Shown here: positions 27,056-38,107 of the stretch, one piece after another
Numbering within the stretch: position 1 is the first letter of the stretch
Layout of the letters: each line of letters begins with the position of its first letter
Assembly: GCA_024643725.1 (NCBI GenBank)
Contig: JAHEMJ010000005.1
Span: forward strand, 1-64,000
DNA: 64,000 bases
Direction of reading: 5' to 3'
Origin: Crocinitomicaceae bacterium
GTDB lineage: Bacteria > Bacteroidota > Bacteroidia > Flavobacteriales_D > Crocinitomicaceae
Program-made: the position numbers and the translations under genes
Notes under the pieces: model-generated
Told to the model about the DNA's origin: nothing
The model's input: only the letters and a program-made list of their open reading frames with translations
Databases searched by the model: none

Positions 27056-28363
27056 ATGGCTTCATTTGAAATATACGGTGGTAAACCATTAAAAGGTGAG
27101 TTGATTCCTCAAGGAGCAAAAAACGAAGCGTTACAAGTCTTGTGCGCTCCATTGTTAACTGAGGAAAAAGTGACAATCTCAAACATTCCTGACATTGTTG
27201 ATGTCAATAAACTAATCGCTTTGCTTCAAACCATGGGAGTGAAGGTGGAGAAGGTGGAGAAAGGAACGTATATTTTCCAAGCGAAGGACATCGATTTAAA
27301 ATATTTAGAATCGGAAGATTTCAAGAAAAGAGCATCTTCATTGCGTGGATCAATCATGATTGTTGGACCATTATTGGCACGATATGGAGTTGGATTCATT
27401 CCGAAACCGGGAGGTGATAAAATCGGACGCCGTCGTTTAGATACGCACTTTGAAGGATTTGCGCTACTCGGGGCGAAGTTTAATTACGATGCCGGAGAAC
27501 ATTTTTATTCCGTCGAAGCGAAGAACCTGAAGGGTGCATACATTCACTTGGATGAAGCTTCGGTTACAGGGACAGCAAATATTCTCATGGCAGCAGTGAT
27601 GGCGGAAGGTGAAACAACATTCTACAACGCTGCTTGTGAACCGTACATCCAACAACTATGTAAGATGTTGAATGCGATGGGAGCAAACATCAGTGGAATC
27701 GGTTCGAACATGTTAATCATTAAAGGAGTGAAAAAGCTGGGTGGATGTTTTCATCGAATTCTTCCAGATATGATCGAAATTGGCAGTTTCATTGGATTGG
27801 CGGCAATGACGAAATCCGAGGTAACCATTAAAGATGTGAGTTGGGACAATTTGGGAATTATTCCAAACGTTTTCCGTCGACTTGGCATCAAATTAGAGCG
27901 ACGAGGAGATGATATTTACATTCCGGCTCAAGAATCGTACGAAATTGACACCTTCATTGATGGTTCTATTTTAACGATTTACGATGCGCCATGGCCAGGA
28001 TTTACACCGGATTTATTGTCCATTATCTTGGTGGTTGCGACACAAGCTAAAGGATCGGTTTTGATTCATCAAAAAATGTTTGAATCACGTTTGTTCTTCG
28101 TGGATAAATTAATCGATATGGGGGCGCAAATTATTTTGTGTGACCCACACAGAGCGACAGTTATTGGATTGAACCGTGAGCATGACTTACGTGGAATCAC
28201 GATGTCCTCACCAGATATCCGCGCAGGTGTTTCCTTGTTAATCGCTGCTTTATCAGCGAAAGGAAAAAGCGTCATTGAAAACATCGAGCAAATTGACCGT
28301 GGATATCAAGATATTGAATTGCGATTAAATAATATTGGGGCGGACATTCGTCGCGTTGGATAA
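27056..28363 (+). CDS. murA: UDP-N-acetylglucosamine 1-carboxyvinyltransferase MurA, Cys-to-Asp type
   Basis: 435 residues, full length, first committed step of peptidoglycan synthesis. GAKNEALQ near the start holds the conserved Lys22-Asn23 pair. The active-site loop reads PGGDKIGRRRLDTH, where E. coli has PGGCTIGARPVDLH. Asp121 thus replaces the Cys that fosfomycin alkylates. Enzymes with Asp here, such as those of Mycobacterium tuberculosis and Chlamydia, remain active but resist the drug. The stop overlaps the start of the thioredoxin-like gene (TAATG). Confidence 0.95.
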   Translation: MASFEIYGGKPLKGELIPQGAKNEALQVLCAPLLTEEKVTISNIPDIVDVNKLIALLQTMGVKVEKVEKGTYIFQAKDIDLKYLESEDFKKRASSLRGSIMIVGPLLARYGVGFIPKPGGDKIGRRRLDTHFEGFALLGAKFNYDAGEHFYSVEAKNLKGAYIHLDEASVTGTANILMAAVMAEGETTFYNAACEPYIQQLCKMLNAMGANISGIGSNMLIIKGVKKLGGCFHRILPDMIEIGSFIGLAAMTKSEVTIKDVSWDNLGIIPNVFRRLGIKLERRGDDIYIPAQESYEIDTFIDGSILTIYDAPWPGFTPDLLSIILVVATQAKGSVLIHQKMFESRLFFVDKLIDMGAQIILCDPHRATVIGLNREHDLRGITMSSPDIRAGVSLLIAALSAKGKSVIENIEQIDRGYQDIELRLNNIGADIRRVG

Positions 28364-28881
28364 TGAAAAAGCAACTGATTTTCGGAGGGTTATTTTTGTT
28401 GGCATTTACGTGCTATTCGCTTTGTTTTCGAAATGAGAAATCTTTTGATTCGAAGGACCTCGCACCAGAGATTAATTTGATGGGAACCAATGGCAAGGTG
28501 CGAAAATTGTCTGATTTACGCGGAAAACTAGTGCTTGTTGACTTTTGGGCTTCTTGGTGTGGACCATGTCGCAAGGAGAGTCCGAATGTCGTGGAAGCCT
28601 ATGCCAAATACAAGTCAAAGGAATTTAAAAATGCCAAAGGATTTGAAGTGTTCAGTGTCTCATTAGACCGACAAGAAGATGCTTGGAAGCAGGCAATCAA
28701 AGAAGATCACTTATCTTGGAAAAATCATGTGCTCGATAAAGACGGTGTAGCATCTGCAAATTATGGTGTCGCATCGATTCCGTCTGCTTTTTTAGTGGAT
28801 GGGGAAGGACATATCGTGGCTAGTGGCGGTGAATTGAGAGGAATCAATTTGCACATCCAAATAGATAAGCAATTAAAATAG
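28363..28881 (+). CDS. TlpA/ResA-like periplasmic thioredoxin
   Basis: 172 residues. An N-terminal hydrophobic segment (QLIFGGLFLLAFTCYSLCF) acts as signal or anchor; a Cys inside it could serve as lipidation site. The thioredoxin domain shows APEINLMG, DFWASWCGPCRKESP with the CGPC redox pair (about 67-70), and the cis-Pro in ASIPSAFLVD. The family reduces or shuffles disulfides outside the cytoplasm, for example in cytochrome c maturation. It is translationally coupled to murA. Confidence 0.9.
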   Translation: MKKQLIFGGLFLLAFTCYSLCFRNEKSFDSKDLAPEINLMGTNGKVRKLSDLRGKLVLVDFWASWCGPCRKESPNVVEAYAKYKSKEFKNAKGFEVFSVSLDRQEDAWKQAIKEDHLSWKNHVLDKDGVASANYGVASIPSAFLVDGEGHIVASGGELRGINLHIQIDKQLK

Positions 28882-28882
28882 A

Positions 28883-29746
28883 TTAGAAGCGCGCTAGTAC
28901 GTATTCGATCAGTTGATTCATTTCTTCATCATATCCTTTTGAAAAACTCATGTTCGGACGATTTGCCACCCCAAGGCAGATAGTCGTGCACGCATGACCT
29001 AATTGCCTTCCAAGTGCGAAAATTGCCGAGCTTTCCATTTCAAAATTGACGATTTTTAACGCGCCTTGTTCAAAGTTTCCCAGTCTGATGTGAATGTCCT
29101 TAATTTTACTTTCCAAACGTAAACTTCTTCCTTGTGGACCATAGAATCCAGAACTTGTTACCGTAATTCCAGTATGTGTTTTCTCCGAAGTGAAACGTTC
29201 GGTTAATGCTTCATTGGCCGAAATAAAATATGGGTTGATTCCCTGGGGCAACTGTACATGTTCACAGATGCTCGAACAAAGTGCGTGTTCACGTTCCGTG
29301 TAAGTAATCGGATAGAAGTGAGCTACATTATCAAAGCCAAATGCGTGCGAAGACAACATGTAGGAATGAACCGGAATGGTTTCTTGAAGAATGCCACAGG
29401 TACCTATGCGCACAATTTCCAAGGATGTTTTTTCCGATTTTTCTGTCCGTTGTTCAAGATCTATATTCACCAAGGCGTCTAATTCTTGTAAACAGATGTC
29501 AATGTTGTCGGTTCCAATTCCTGTGGACAAAACGCTCATCCTTTTTCCTTGGTATCGTCCGGTGTGACAAACAAATTCGCGGTGTTGACTTTTATGTTCA
29601 ATTTCGTCGAAAAAAGCAGATACCATTGCAACACGATCTTGATCACCAACCAAAATGATTTTGTGCGCAAGTTCGGATGGAGACATGGCGAGGTGATAGA
29701 CCTGACCTTTGTCGTTCAATACGAGTTCTGTTGCTGGAAATTGCAT
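28883..29746 (-). CDS. nucleoside phosphorylase (uridine phosphorylase type)
   Basis: 287 residues. PNP/UDP family features: ILVGDQDRVAMVSAFF near the N-terminus, LSTGIGTDNIDICLQEL, VRIGTCGIL, and the ribose-binding NFEMESSAIFALG with the conserved Met-Glu-Ser. It splits nucleosides with phosphate to base and ribose-1-phosphate, for salvage. Base preference cannot be settled, though uridine is favoured by the overall pattern. Last gene of a minus-strand run with tiny gaps (3 bases) after the DUF4197 gene. Confidence 0.88.
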   Translation of the reverse strand: MQFPATELVLNDKGQVYHLAMSPSELAHKIILVGDQDRVAMVSAFFDEIEHKSQHREFVCHTGRYQGKRMSVLSTGIGTDNIDICLQELDALVNIDLEQRTEKSEKTSLEIVRIGTCGILQETIPVHSYMLSSHAFGFDNVAHFYPITYTEREHALCSSICEHVQLPQGINPYFISANEALTERFTSEKTHTGITVTSSGFYGPQGRSLRLESKIKDIHIRLGNFEQGALKIVNFEMESSAIFALGRQLGHACTTICLGVANRPNMSFSKGYDEEMNQLIEYVLARF

Positions 29747-29749
29747 GAA

Positions 29750-30484
29750 TTAAAGGCTTCCGAATACTTTAGCAAGTAGTTCAGTAACTCGAGCTGCTGG
29801 ATCTTTACGGATTTTATTTTCTTCCTGTTCCACCATTTTGAAGAGGCCTTCAATGGCTTTTTGAGTAACATATGCATTCAAGTCGGGATTAATTTTCTCT
29901 CCTCCTGTTAATGTCATAGCAGCGTTGTATTTCGTCATGATTGGACTCCAATACTCGGTTAACTTCACACGAGAGATCGCATCCGCTACCTTTGGTGCAA
30001 ATGCTGTTGTTAATTTCGCCGTCGTTTGATCCTTCAAGAATTTCGTAGCAGCGCCGTTTCCGCCATTTAGAATAGCGAATCCATCTTGGACACTCATGTT
30101 CGTGATGGCATCAACGAAAATAGGTAAGGCTTCTTTCGCTGCTTCTTCCGCCGCACGGTTCAAGGTGGTTTCGAATTTCTCCACTTGAGCAGTCATGCCT
30201 AAATCAATTGCTTTTTGACGAGCTTTGATTGCATCAGGAGGAAAGGCCAAACGAATGGCTTCGTTCTTTAGAAAACCATCAGTTACCGAAGTAACATTCA
30301 CTGCATTCTTGATGCCAACTTGCAAGGCTTCTTTTAGTCCAGAAATCACTTCCTGGTTACTTAATTTCGGTGCTGATGGAGTCGTAGCGATAGGATTAAC
30401 ATATCCAGAAACCATTGACGGGTCAAACTTCGAACACGTGCCGATAAACAAAGTGATAGAGGAGAACGCGAGTATTTTAAACAT
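29750..30484 (-). CDS. DUF4197 lipoprotein
   Basis: 244 residues. Lipoprotein signal with lipobox FIGTC (Cys17) after a hydrophobic stretch. The rest matches the helical DUF4197 family: LSNQEVISGLKEAL, IRLAFPPDA, FETTLNRAAEEAAKEA, and the C-terminal YVTQKAIEGLFKMVEQEENKIRKDPAAR, which is highly conserved in that family. The function is unknown; the site is presumably the periplasmic face of the outer membrane. It begins three bases after the stop of the T9SS cargo gene. Confidence 0.88.
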   Translation of the reverse strand: MFKILAFSSITLFIGTCSKFDPSMVSGYVNPIATTPSAPKLSNQEVISGLKEALQVGIKNAVNVTSVTDGFLKNEAIRLAFPPDAIKARQKAIDLGMTAQVEKFETTLNRAAEEAAKEALPIFVDAITNMSVQDGFAILNGGNGAATKFLKDQTTAKLTTAFAPKVADAISRVKLTEYWSPIMTKYNAAMTLTGGEKINPDLNAYVTQKAIEGLFKMVEQEENKIRKDPAARVTELLAKVFGSL

Positions 30485-30486
30485 GT

Positions 30487-33222
30487 TTAACGAATTACGT
30501 TGATGATACCAGATTTTTCTGTTTTACCGTCGTTGTCTAATTCTTTATACCACGCTTTCCAAGTATAGATTCCCGGTTGAACTTTTTGTCCACCATAATA
30601 TCCATCCCAATAAGAGTTCACGTCATGTGTTTCCCAAACTACTTCACCCCAACGGTTGTGAATGGTCAACTCAAAGTTTTCTTTGTCAATTCCCTCAACA
30701 TAGAATAACCAAACTTGATTGTGCTCATCATCATCCGGTGTAAACGCAGTTGGTGCGTAGAAAATGACGTCTGAAACGACTTGAATTTCATATGTAGCAG
30801 AGTCTGAACATCCTTGGTTTGTTGTCACAACCAATGTGATATCATAAGTACCCATCACACCTTCTGGGAAGGTAATCATTGCACTTCCTCCATTGTTTAC
30901 AACGCTTGTTGCTCCTGGACTTATCCAGTCGTAGTTAGCAATGTTACCAGAAGAAATGTCATTGGTTTGTACGGTTGTTTCGAACCAAGTTAATGGACTT
31001 TTAGACATCGTGAAATCTGCTGTTGGTAAAGGAGTTACTTCCACAATATCTTGGAAGTGTCCGAAATACAAACAACCATAAACCGACGTAACAATCATGT
31101 CCACTGAATATGTTCCTGGGATTGGCAATGTTTCAGGTAATGGATCTAACGAATTCACAGTATAAGAATCGCCATTAGAAAAGATATATTGCGTACTTGC
31201 AACTTCACCACCGTTTGTGGATGTATTGCTGAAAACAAAATCTCCTGGTAAACAACGAATGGAATGATCAGGTACCGTGCTTGGAATGATTTCCAATGGG
31301 AAGGTAATCGTCATACATTCTGTTGTCGTCGGTGAACCACATGATTCACTTAATGTCACACAATAAACGGTTCCAGAATTGATTGGATCAACTGTGATTG
31401 AATTTCCATTTCCAATAGGTAATCCGTTTTCTGTCCAAGAATAGTTATACGTTGTCGATCCACCAGCACCAACAGCTGTTAACTGAATGGCATCTTCGGA
31501 ACAGATCATCGTATCTTGTGTCAAGAAGGTAATGTCCAATGGAAGTGGTTCATTGATCGTTACATCCAAAGTTTGAACACAGCCGTTCATATCGGTAACA
31601 GTAACTGTGTGTAATCCAGCTCCTAAATCTAATGCTGTTGCGGCAGAAGCTGTTGATCCTGACCAGCTGTAAGAATAGTTTGGCGTTCCTTGTGTTACGT
31701 TCACTGTAGCTTGTCCATTCGCAATCGTATAACAATTGGCATCCACGATGTTTGTCATTGTTAAGATCATCGGAGGAATTTCAGTAATTGTCACATAAAT
31801 TGTGTCCGCACAACCTGTTGCTGTTGTTGCGTAGCACCAGTAATTTCCAGCACTCAAGCCGGTTGCAGTTTGAGTAGATTGTCCATTACTCCATTGGTAG
31901 TTGATTGTTCCAGTTACAGGTGTGACCATCGCTGTTGCTGTTCCATCATTTCCGCCAGGACAAGAAACAGGTGTTGTGGTTGCGTTAAATGTTGCTGGAT
32001 TATCTGTAATAACAGCAGTTCCAGTTGCCGTACAACCATTACCATTCACAACTGTTACGGTGTATGTTCCAGCGACTAATCCTGTTGCGGTGGCTCCAGT
32101 TGATCCGTTGCTCCATGCATATGTATATGGTGGAGGTGAAGACGGACCTGGTACAACAGTTGCCGTTCCAATACCTTGAGAACAAATATCTGGAGTTGTT
32201 GTCGTCGTGATAGTTGGATTTGTCACCGTTAACCATGTCGTGTCATTGGTTATGGAACCAACACTCGTTCCGCATGCGGCTCCTGATAAGAAATAACCGG
32301 TCGTTCCAGAAGGAACTGGATTCACGTTTAACGTTCCATTGTTGTATGGAAAGGTTTGCCCAAGTGTGTTCGCCCACAAGAAATTACTTCCCGGACTATT
32401 CACCATGACGTAAGGAATTTGAGAAATTGTATACGAATTGGTATTGGATGGGGCAGTAGGTAAAAATCTTCTTCCATCTTGATTTGCACTCCATACAGAA
32501 ACGTTTCTTCCTGGTGTGATGTGTGCAACAGTCATTGGATTGTTCTCAGAGCCTTGAATCGCGGTACTACCATTCCAAGTTCCACAAATTGGTTTGTTTC
32601 CAATATGCAATTCGAAGATGTTAGAAGTTTCGTAAAGTACAATGGCCATGTAATTACATTGTGTCGTACATCCAAACATTGCTACGTTTTTGTAAAGCAC
32701 CACAAACTTGCGGTTTGGTGCTGAACCAATCGTCTGGTATTGAACTTGTCCTGCAGTCGAAGGATTCATGTCTTGGTACGTCAACATAATGGAGTTTCGT
32801 GCTGAAGGAAATGCCATATTCGGAAGTGGCGTCACTCCGGATAGAGACCATGGACAATATCCACCTGCATTTGTTAGGTTAAATGAAATCAACCCATTCG
32901 AACCAATGACACATTGCGAGTAACTTGTACCATAAAAGCTAAATGGAAATCCAATGGATACCGCTCCGGACCAAACGTCATCACTTAAAAAAACGTTTGT
33001 TGGCGCGTTCAAATAAATACCTGCTGCCGTTCCTGGATTCACACCTGTATTACAGTTGTTGATTGTCACTGTCTGTCCAGCGCAAATAGTTGCATCCTGA
33101 CCCAAACACAACACAACGTTATTTTGACTGTAAGTGTTTAATTGAAATAAAAACAATGCTAGAATTGCTAGCGAAGCCTTGATGACATTCATTTTTATTG
33201 ATTTTGTACTTGACATTTTCAT
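30487..33222 (-). CDS. secreted repeat protein with gliding-motility type B sorting domain (T9SS cargo)
   Basis: 911 residues. After a signal peptide (ending near NTYSQ) comes a beta-sandwich region. Then come two or more SprB-type repeats of the form YTYAWSNGSTGATATGL followed by AGTYTVTVVNGNGC, Ig-like and PKD-like segments, and the CHU_C module: VIFYAPTAFTPDDDEHNQVW...NRWGEVVWETHD...WDGYYGG...GIYTWKAWY. This C-terminal module targets proteins to the type IX secretion system. The protein is therefore expected at the cell surface, possibly as an adhesin. ATGs at 33222, 33216 and 33192 are all possible starts. Confidence 0.92.
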   Translation of the reverse strand: MKMSSTKSIKMNVIKASLAILALFLFQLNTYSQNNVVLCLGQDATICAGQTVTINNCNTGVNPGTAAGIYLNAPTNVFLSDDVWSGAVSIGFPFSFYGTSYSQCVIGSNGLISFNLTNAGGYCPWSLSGVTPLPNMAFPSARNSIMLTYQDMNPSTAGQVQYQTIGSAPNRKFVVLYKNVAMFGCTTQCNYMAIVLYETSNIFELHIGNKPICGTWNGSTAIQGSENNPMTVAHITPGRNVSVWSANQDGRRFLPTAPSNTNSYTISQIPYVMVNSPGSNFLWANTLGQTFPYNNGTLNVNPVPSGTTGYFLSGAACGTSVGSITNDTTWLTVTNPTITTTTTPDICSQGIGTATVVPGPSSPPPYTYAWSNGSTGATATGLVAGTYTVTVVNGNGCTATGTAVITDNPATFNATTTPVSCPGGNDGTATAMVTPVTGTINYQWSNGQSTQTATGLSAGNYWCYATTATGCADTIYVTITEIPPMILTMTNIVDANCYTIANGQATVNVTQGTPNYSYSWSGSTASAATALDLGAGLHTVTVTDMNGCVQTLDVTINEPLPLDITFLTQDTMICSEDAIQLTAVGAGGSTTYNYSWTENGLPIGNGNSITVDPINSGTVYCVTLSESCGSPTTTECMTITFPLEIIPSTVPDHSIRCLPGDFVFSNTSTNGGEVASTQYIFSNGDSYTVNSLDPLPETLPIPGTYSVDMIVTSVYGCLYFGHFQDIVEVTPLPTADFTMSKSPLTWFETTVQTNDISSGNIANYDWISPGATSVVNNGGSAMITFPEGVMGTYDITLVVTTNQGCSDSATYEIQVVSDVIFYAPTAFTPDDDEHNQVWLFYVEGIDKENFELTIHNRWGEVVWETHDVNSYWDGYYGGQKVQPGIYTWKAWYKELDNDGKTEKSGIINVIR

Positions 33223-33286
33223 AGGTTCTTATAGTAAGTTCTGTGGCTTAAACGATGAACGTTTGTTCAGGGTTGCTTGGCCGACC

Positions 33287-33294
33287 CAAAAATA
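33287..33294 (-). promoter_or_regulatory. -7 promoter box for the T9SS cargo operon
   Basis: TATTTTTG on the minus strand, giving a leader of about 60 bases before 33222. The rest of the 261-base gap to gdhA has only this and the gdhA promoter. Confidence 0.5.
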
Positions 33295-33445
33295 TGAAAA
33301 AAAGATTCGCTGAACAAGCGTTGAGTCGAATTTAACGGGTATAAAAGGTCATAAATTTAAATGGTCAATTACTAACGAGATAAAAGTGTCATTTTGACAC
33401 TAATAATTTGTTGAAAATAGTTGGCTTTTCGTACGAAAATGTTGC

Positions 33446-33453
33446 TACTTTTG
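33446..33453 (+). promoter_or_regulatory. -7 promoter box for gdhA
   Basis: TACTTTTG, 30 bases before the gdhA ATG. TTGG about 22 bases upstream may be the -33 element. Confidence 0.55.
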
Positions 33454-33480
33454 CCCAAGTTCAATTTATAAAAACGATAA

Positions 33481-34839
<1,359 letters not shown>

Positions 34840-34856
34840 TCCAATCTAAATACATG

Positions 34857-34888
34857 AAAATCCCGTCTTTGGCGGGATTTTTTTTTGT
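34857..34888 (+). terminator. intrinsic terminator of gdhA
   Basis: Stem AAAATCCCG/CGGGATTTT around TCTTTGG, followed by a long T run, starting 18 bases after the gdhA stop. Confidence 0.88.
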
Positions 34889-34921
34889 TTCTATTTTCCG
34901 TTTTTTTAACACCTTTGTATT

Positions 34922-35413
34922 GTGTTCAAGCGACCATTTATTTTATTGGCTTTTTTACTCTTTTCGCTTCCGTTTATAGCGCAAAAGTCGATCGTGCCTA
35001 ACAGTGTTGGATTGAGCTATGAAATACAAAAATTCGATCCATTTTTGTCCCTGCGCGCACAGCTTGGAACAACGAATCCAATGGCAATTTACCTAGGATT
35101 TTCGCCGGTGAAAGCAAGTCAACAGGTGTTTCATCCTTCAGTTGGGTTGGACTATGCACATATGTGGGATTGGCGAAAATTTCATGTTGGCCCAGTTGTT
35201 CAACTTTCCTCTAACTCCTATGTTTTTGGAACGCGTTTTTGGTATGTACATGCAGGTGTTGGATATCGGTTCTTAATCGGTCAAAAAATTCAGTTCATGC
35301 ATCAATTTTGCTGGGGTCCTTCTTTGGAATCGTTCACAAATCAACTGGGAAATTCTCGTCAATTTACGTTGAATTATAGCGTCAAATTTGGATTACAATA
35401 TGTCATTCGTTAA
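34922..35413 (+). CDS. small secreted, probably outer-membrane barrel-like protein
   Basis: 163 residues from a GTG start. Signal peptide FILLAFLLFSLPFIAQ, then alternating hydrophobic and polar strands rich in Tyr/Phe/Gly (VGLSYEIQKFDPFLSLRAQLG, FHVGPVVQLSS, YVHAGVGYRFLIG) ending in FGLQYVIR, with aromatic residues near the end as in small outer-membrane barrels. Family not recognised. The last 14 bases overlap the start of the GDPD gene, so the two are co-translated. Confidence 0.72.
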   Translation: MFKRPFILLAFLLFSLPFIAQKSIVPNSVGLSYEIQKFDPFLSLRAQLGTTNPMAIYLGFSPVKASQQVFHPSVGLDYAHMWDWRKFHVGPVVQLSSNSYVFGTRFWYVHAGVGYRFLIGQKIQFMHQFCWGPSLESFTNQLGNSRQFTLNYSVKFGLQYVIR

Positions 35414-36200
35414 ATACATTCTACTCGTTTCAGTTCTGTTTGCTTGTCAGAAAAGTGATGAGCGCAAACAGGTGCTGATTTTCGGACACGCGGGAATGGG
35501 TTTGTCCATGGATAATTCGATTTATCACGACAATTCCGCTGAAGCAGTTGCGCTTGCCTTGAATTTACCGGCGTGTAATGGGGTAGAGGTGGATGTTCGC
35601 TTGAGTAAGAATGGAACCTTGTGGTTGTATCACGATGAATTTCTGGAAGCTGAATCCACAGGAAAAGGATGTGTTGCTGACCTTAGTGATTCGGAAATCG
35701 AGCAATTGAACTACCGAACAGCTAAAAAAGAAAAGCTCGTGAAATTGGTAGATGTTTTACCGCTTTTATTGCCCGATCAACAATTGTTTATTGATTTAAA
35801 ACACTTTAATTCTTGTCAAAATGAACGCATTGACTTCGACGCATTAAAGGAAGCGCTTGAAGAGCAAATTGGTGATTACTCATCCCAAATTAAACTCATT
35901 TGCGCCTATGAATATTGGCTCAGTGATTTGTCCGAAATCGTTGATGTGTTGTATTCCACGGATGATTTAAATGAAGGAAAATCACTATTGCTGAAATACC
36001 CAAATTTGCAAGGACTCGTGATGAGAAACGCGCATTTAAGCACGGAGGATGTGAAGATAATCCACCACATGAATAGAAGTGTTTATTTATACGATATTCG
36101 CTCCTTAAAAGGAATCAAACAGGCATTGGATAAATGTCCAACAGGAATGTTTGCTGACGATTTACGTCAAGCGTTGGTAGAACGAGGTTATGCTTTGTAA
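35400..36200 (+). CDS. glycerophosphodiester phosphodiesterase-like lipoprotein
   Basis: 266 residues from the ATG at 35400. The lipobox VLFAC places the Cys at residue 16. GDPD-barrel features are [22 protein letters not shown], with the Glu-Asp pair and the catalytic His-Asp, then FIDLKHF and a late YDIRSLKGI strand. The first active-site motif is FGHAGMG rather than the usual HRG: the His is kept but the Arg that contacts phosphate is Ala. The normal family reaction is hydrolysis of glycerophosphodiesters to glycerol-3-phosphate and alcohol; activity here is uncertain. It overlaps the convergent gcvT by 13 bases. Confidence 0.82.
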   Translation: MSFVKYILLVSVLFACQKSDERKQVLIFGHAGMGLSMDNSIYHDNSAEAVALALNLPACNGVEVDVRLSKNGTLWLYHDEFLEAESTGKGCVADLSDSEIEQLNYRTAKKEKLVKLVDVLPLLLPDQQLFIDLKHFNSCQNERIDFDALKEALEEQIGDYSSQIKLICAYEYWLSDLSEIVDVLYSTDDLNEGKSLLLKYPNLQGLVMRNAHLSTEDVKIIHHMNRSVYLYDIRSLKGIKQALDKCPTGMFADDLRQALVERGYAL

Positions 36201-37270
36201 AAAGGCAATTTCACCACTTTCGCTTTCACCCCTTTTTCACGGATTTCAACAAAGATTTCGCTGTCTAGTTTGCTATTTTCAATCGTGACATAGCCCAGAC
36301 CAATTCCCAACTTCATACTTGGCGACATTGTTCCAGAAGTCACTTTTCCAATGACCGTTCCCGCTGCGTCAAGAATAGGGTAGTCGTGACGTGGAATTCC
36401 TCGGTCAATCATTTCAAAGGCAACCAATTTTCGTGTCACACCGGCTTCTTTTTGTTTTGCTAAAAATTCAGAATCGGTAAAGTCTTTTGTGAATTTCGTG
36501 ATCCATCCAAGTCCAGCTTCTAAAGGCGATGTCGTATCGTCAATGTCATTTCCGTATAAGCAAAAGCCCATTTCCAAACGCAATGTGTCACGAGCAGCTA
36601 ATCCAATTGGTTTGATGCCAAAATCTGCACCTGCAGCAAAAACGGCATCCCAAAGTTTGTTAGCGTCTTCATTCTTCACGTAGACTTCGAATCCACCTGA
36701 ACCTGTATAACCAGTGGCAGAAACCATCACGTTGTCAATCCCAGCGAAGGTGCCATATTGAAACGTGTAATAAGTCATGTTAGATAAGTCAATGGGTGTC
36801 AATGATTGCATCGCTTCGGCAGCCTTCGGACCTTGAATGGCCAATAAACTGTATTGATCGGAAAGATTTTCCATTTCAACGCCTAAGTCGTTCAAAGATG
36901 AAATCCAATTCCAATCTTTTTCTATGTTCGATGCGTTGACCACGATGAAATATTCTTCCGCATGGACACGGTAGATGATTAAATCGTCTACGATTCCACC
37001 TTTGCCGTTTGGCATACAAGAATACTGTGCTTTTCCGTCAAATAAAACAGAAGCATCATTCGAAGCAAACTTCTGAATCAGCGCCAATGCATTTGGTCCA
37101 CGTAAAACAAATTCACCCATGTGAGAAACATCAAATACACCTACTGCTTGACGAACCGTTTCGTGTTCAGCATTCACACCTTCGTATTGAACGGGCATAT
37201 TGTATCCAGCAAATGGAACCATTTTCGCTCCAAGATCGATGTGTTTTTGAGTAAGTGCAGTATTCTTCAT
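36188..37270 (-). CDS. gcvT: glycine cleavage system T protein (aminomethyltransferase)
   Basis: 360 residues, full length. The N-terminal [23 protein letters not shown] and the folate-site [11 protein letters not shown] are diagnostic. [14 protein letters not shown], with the conserved Glu, follows, and the C-terminal barrel contains [12 protein letters not shown]. It releases ammonia and transfers the methylene group to tetrahydrofolate from the aminomethyl-lipoyl H protein. It sits 37 bases downstream of efp and may be read from the efp promoter. Confidence 0.96.
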   Translation of the reverse strand: MKNTALTQKHIDLGAKMVPFAGYNMPVQYEGVNAEHETVRQAVGVFDVSHMGEFVLRGPNALALIQKFASNDASVLFDGKAQYSCMPNGKGGIVDDLIIYRVHAEEYFIVVNASNIEKDWNWISSLNDLGVEMENLSDQYSLLAIQGPKAAEAMQSLTPIDLSNMTYYTFQYGTFAGIDNVMVSATGYTGSGGFEVYVKNEDANKLWDAVFAAGADFGIKPIGLAARDTLRLEMGFCLYGNDIDDTTSPLEAGLGWITKFTKDFTDSEFLAKQKEAGVTRKLVAFEMIDRGIPRHDYPILDAAGTVIGKVTSGTMSPSMKLGIGLGYVTIENSKLDSEIFVEIREKGVKAKVVKLPFYKA

Positions 37271-37307
37271 GCGTGATGTTGTTTAATTTTTCAGTGGATA
37301 ATTTCGA

Positions 37308-37874
37308 TTAGTTTTTTACGCGCTCTACGTAAACTCCTGTACGGGTGTCAATTTTAATCACTTCTCCATTGTCGATGAACAAGGGAACACGAACTTCAGC
37401 TCCAGTTGCAATCGTCGCTGGTTTCATGGAGTTGGTGGCAGTGTCGCCTTTTACACCTGGTTCAGTGTAGGTTACTTCTGAAATAATGTACATTGGTAAG
37501 TCCACCACTAATGGCATTTCTTCTTCCGCGTGGAAAAGGATATTCACCATCATTCCTTCTTGTAGGAATCCTGGTTTCTCTACCATTTTTAATGGGATAT
37601 TCACTTGCTCGTATGTTTCATTGTTCATGAATACATAGGATTCAGCTTCTTGATATAAGTATTGGTATTCGCGGTTCTCAATGCGAACTGGGTCGATTTT
37701 GTGTCCAGCCGAAAACGTATGATCTAGTACTTTTCCAGATTCGATTTGACGCATTTTCGTGCGAACGAATGCAGGACCTTTACCTGGTTTTACGTGTTGG
37801 AATTCAATGATCTGAAACAATTTGTCGTTGTGACGTATGCACAAGCCGTTTCGAATGTCTGATGTATTTGCCAT
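37308..37874 (-). CDS. efp: translation elongation factor P
   Basis: 188 residues, three-domain EF-P. The loop at the tip of domain I reads HVKPGKGPAFVRTK with Lys32, the position that is modified by beta-lysylation or other routes in many bacteria. The C-terminal domain ends GEVIKIDTRTGVYVERV, a close match to the family. It relieves ribosomes stalled on consecutive prolines. No epmA/epmB gene is in the window. Confidence 0.97.
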   Translation of the reverse strand: MANTSDIRNGLCIRHNDKLFQIIEFQHVKPGKGPAFVRTKMRQIESGKVLDHTFSAGHKIDPVRIENREYQYLYQEAESYVFMNNETYEQVNIPLKMVEKPGFLQEGMMVNILFHAEEEMPLVVDLPMYIISEVTYTEPGVKGDTATNSMKPATIATGAEVRVPLFIDNGEVIKIDTRTGVYVERVKN

Positions 37875-37895
37875 GATTCAATTCAAATTAGGTCG

Positions 37896-37903
37896 CAAAG
37901 ATA
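37896..37903 (-). promoter_or_regulatory. -7 promoter box for efp
   Basis: TATCTTTG on the minus strand, 21 bases before the efp ATG. Confidence 0.6.
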
Positions 37904-38073
37904 GGATTTTGAGTCGAAAACACAATTCTTTGCTCAGAAAATCCGAGCAATCACCTTGGAATATAGACCGAACTTTTTAAAATTGGACTTAGTTCTTGAA
38001 ATAAAGCCCTTTATCAACCGATTTTCGTTCATAAAAATCAGTGTTTTCATGTATTTTCAGTGTGTCTAAAGGT

Positions 38074-38081
38074 TATTTTTG
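38074..38081 (+). promoter_or_regulatory. -7 promoter box for parE-parC
   Basis: TATTTTTG, 26 bases before the parE ATG, in the 232-base gap shared with efp. Nothing else was found in that gap. Confidence 0.5.
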
Positions 38082-38107
38082 TTATTCTGAAAACCTGAAG
38101 ATTCGAA

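Noticed and set aside
31870-32236. Opposite-strand open frames within the repeat region of the T9SS cargo
   Set aside because: They are low-complexity shadows of Thr/Val/Asn-rich repeats with no start signals of their own.
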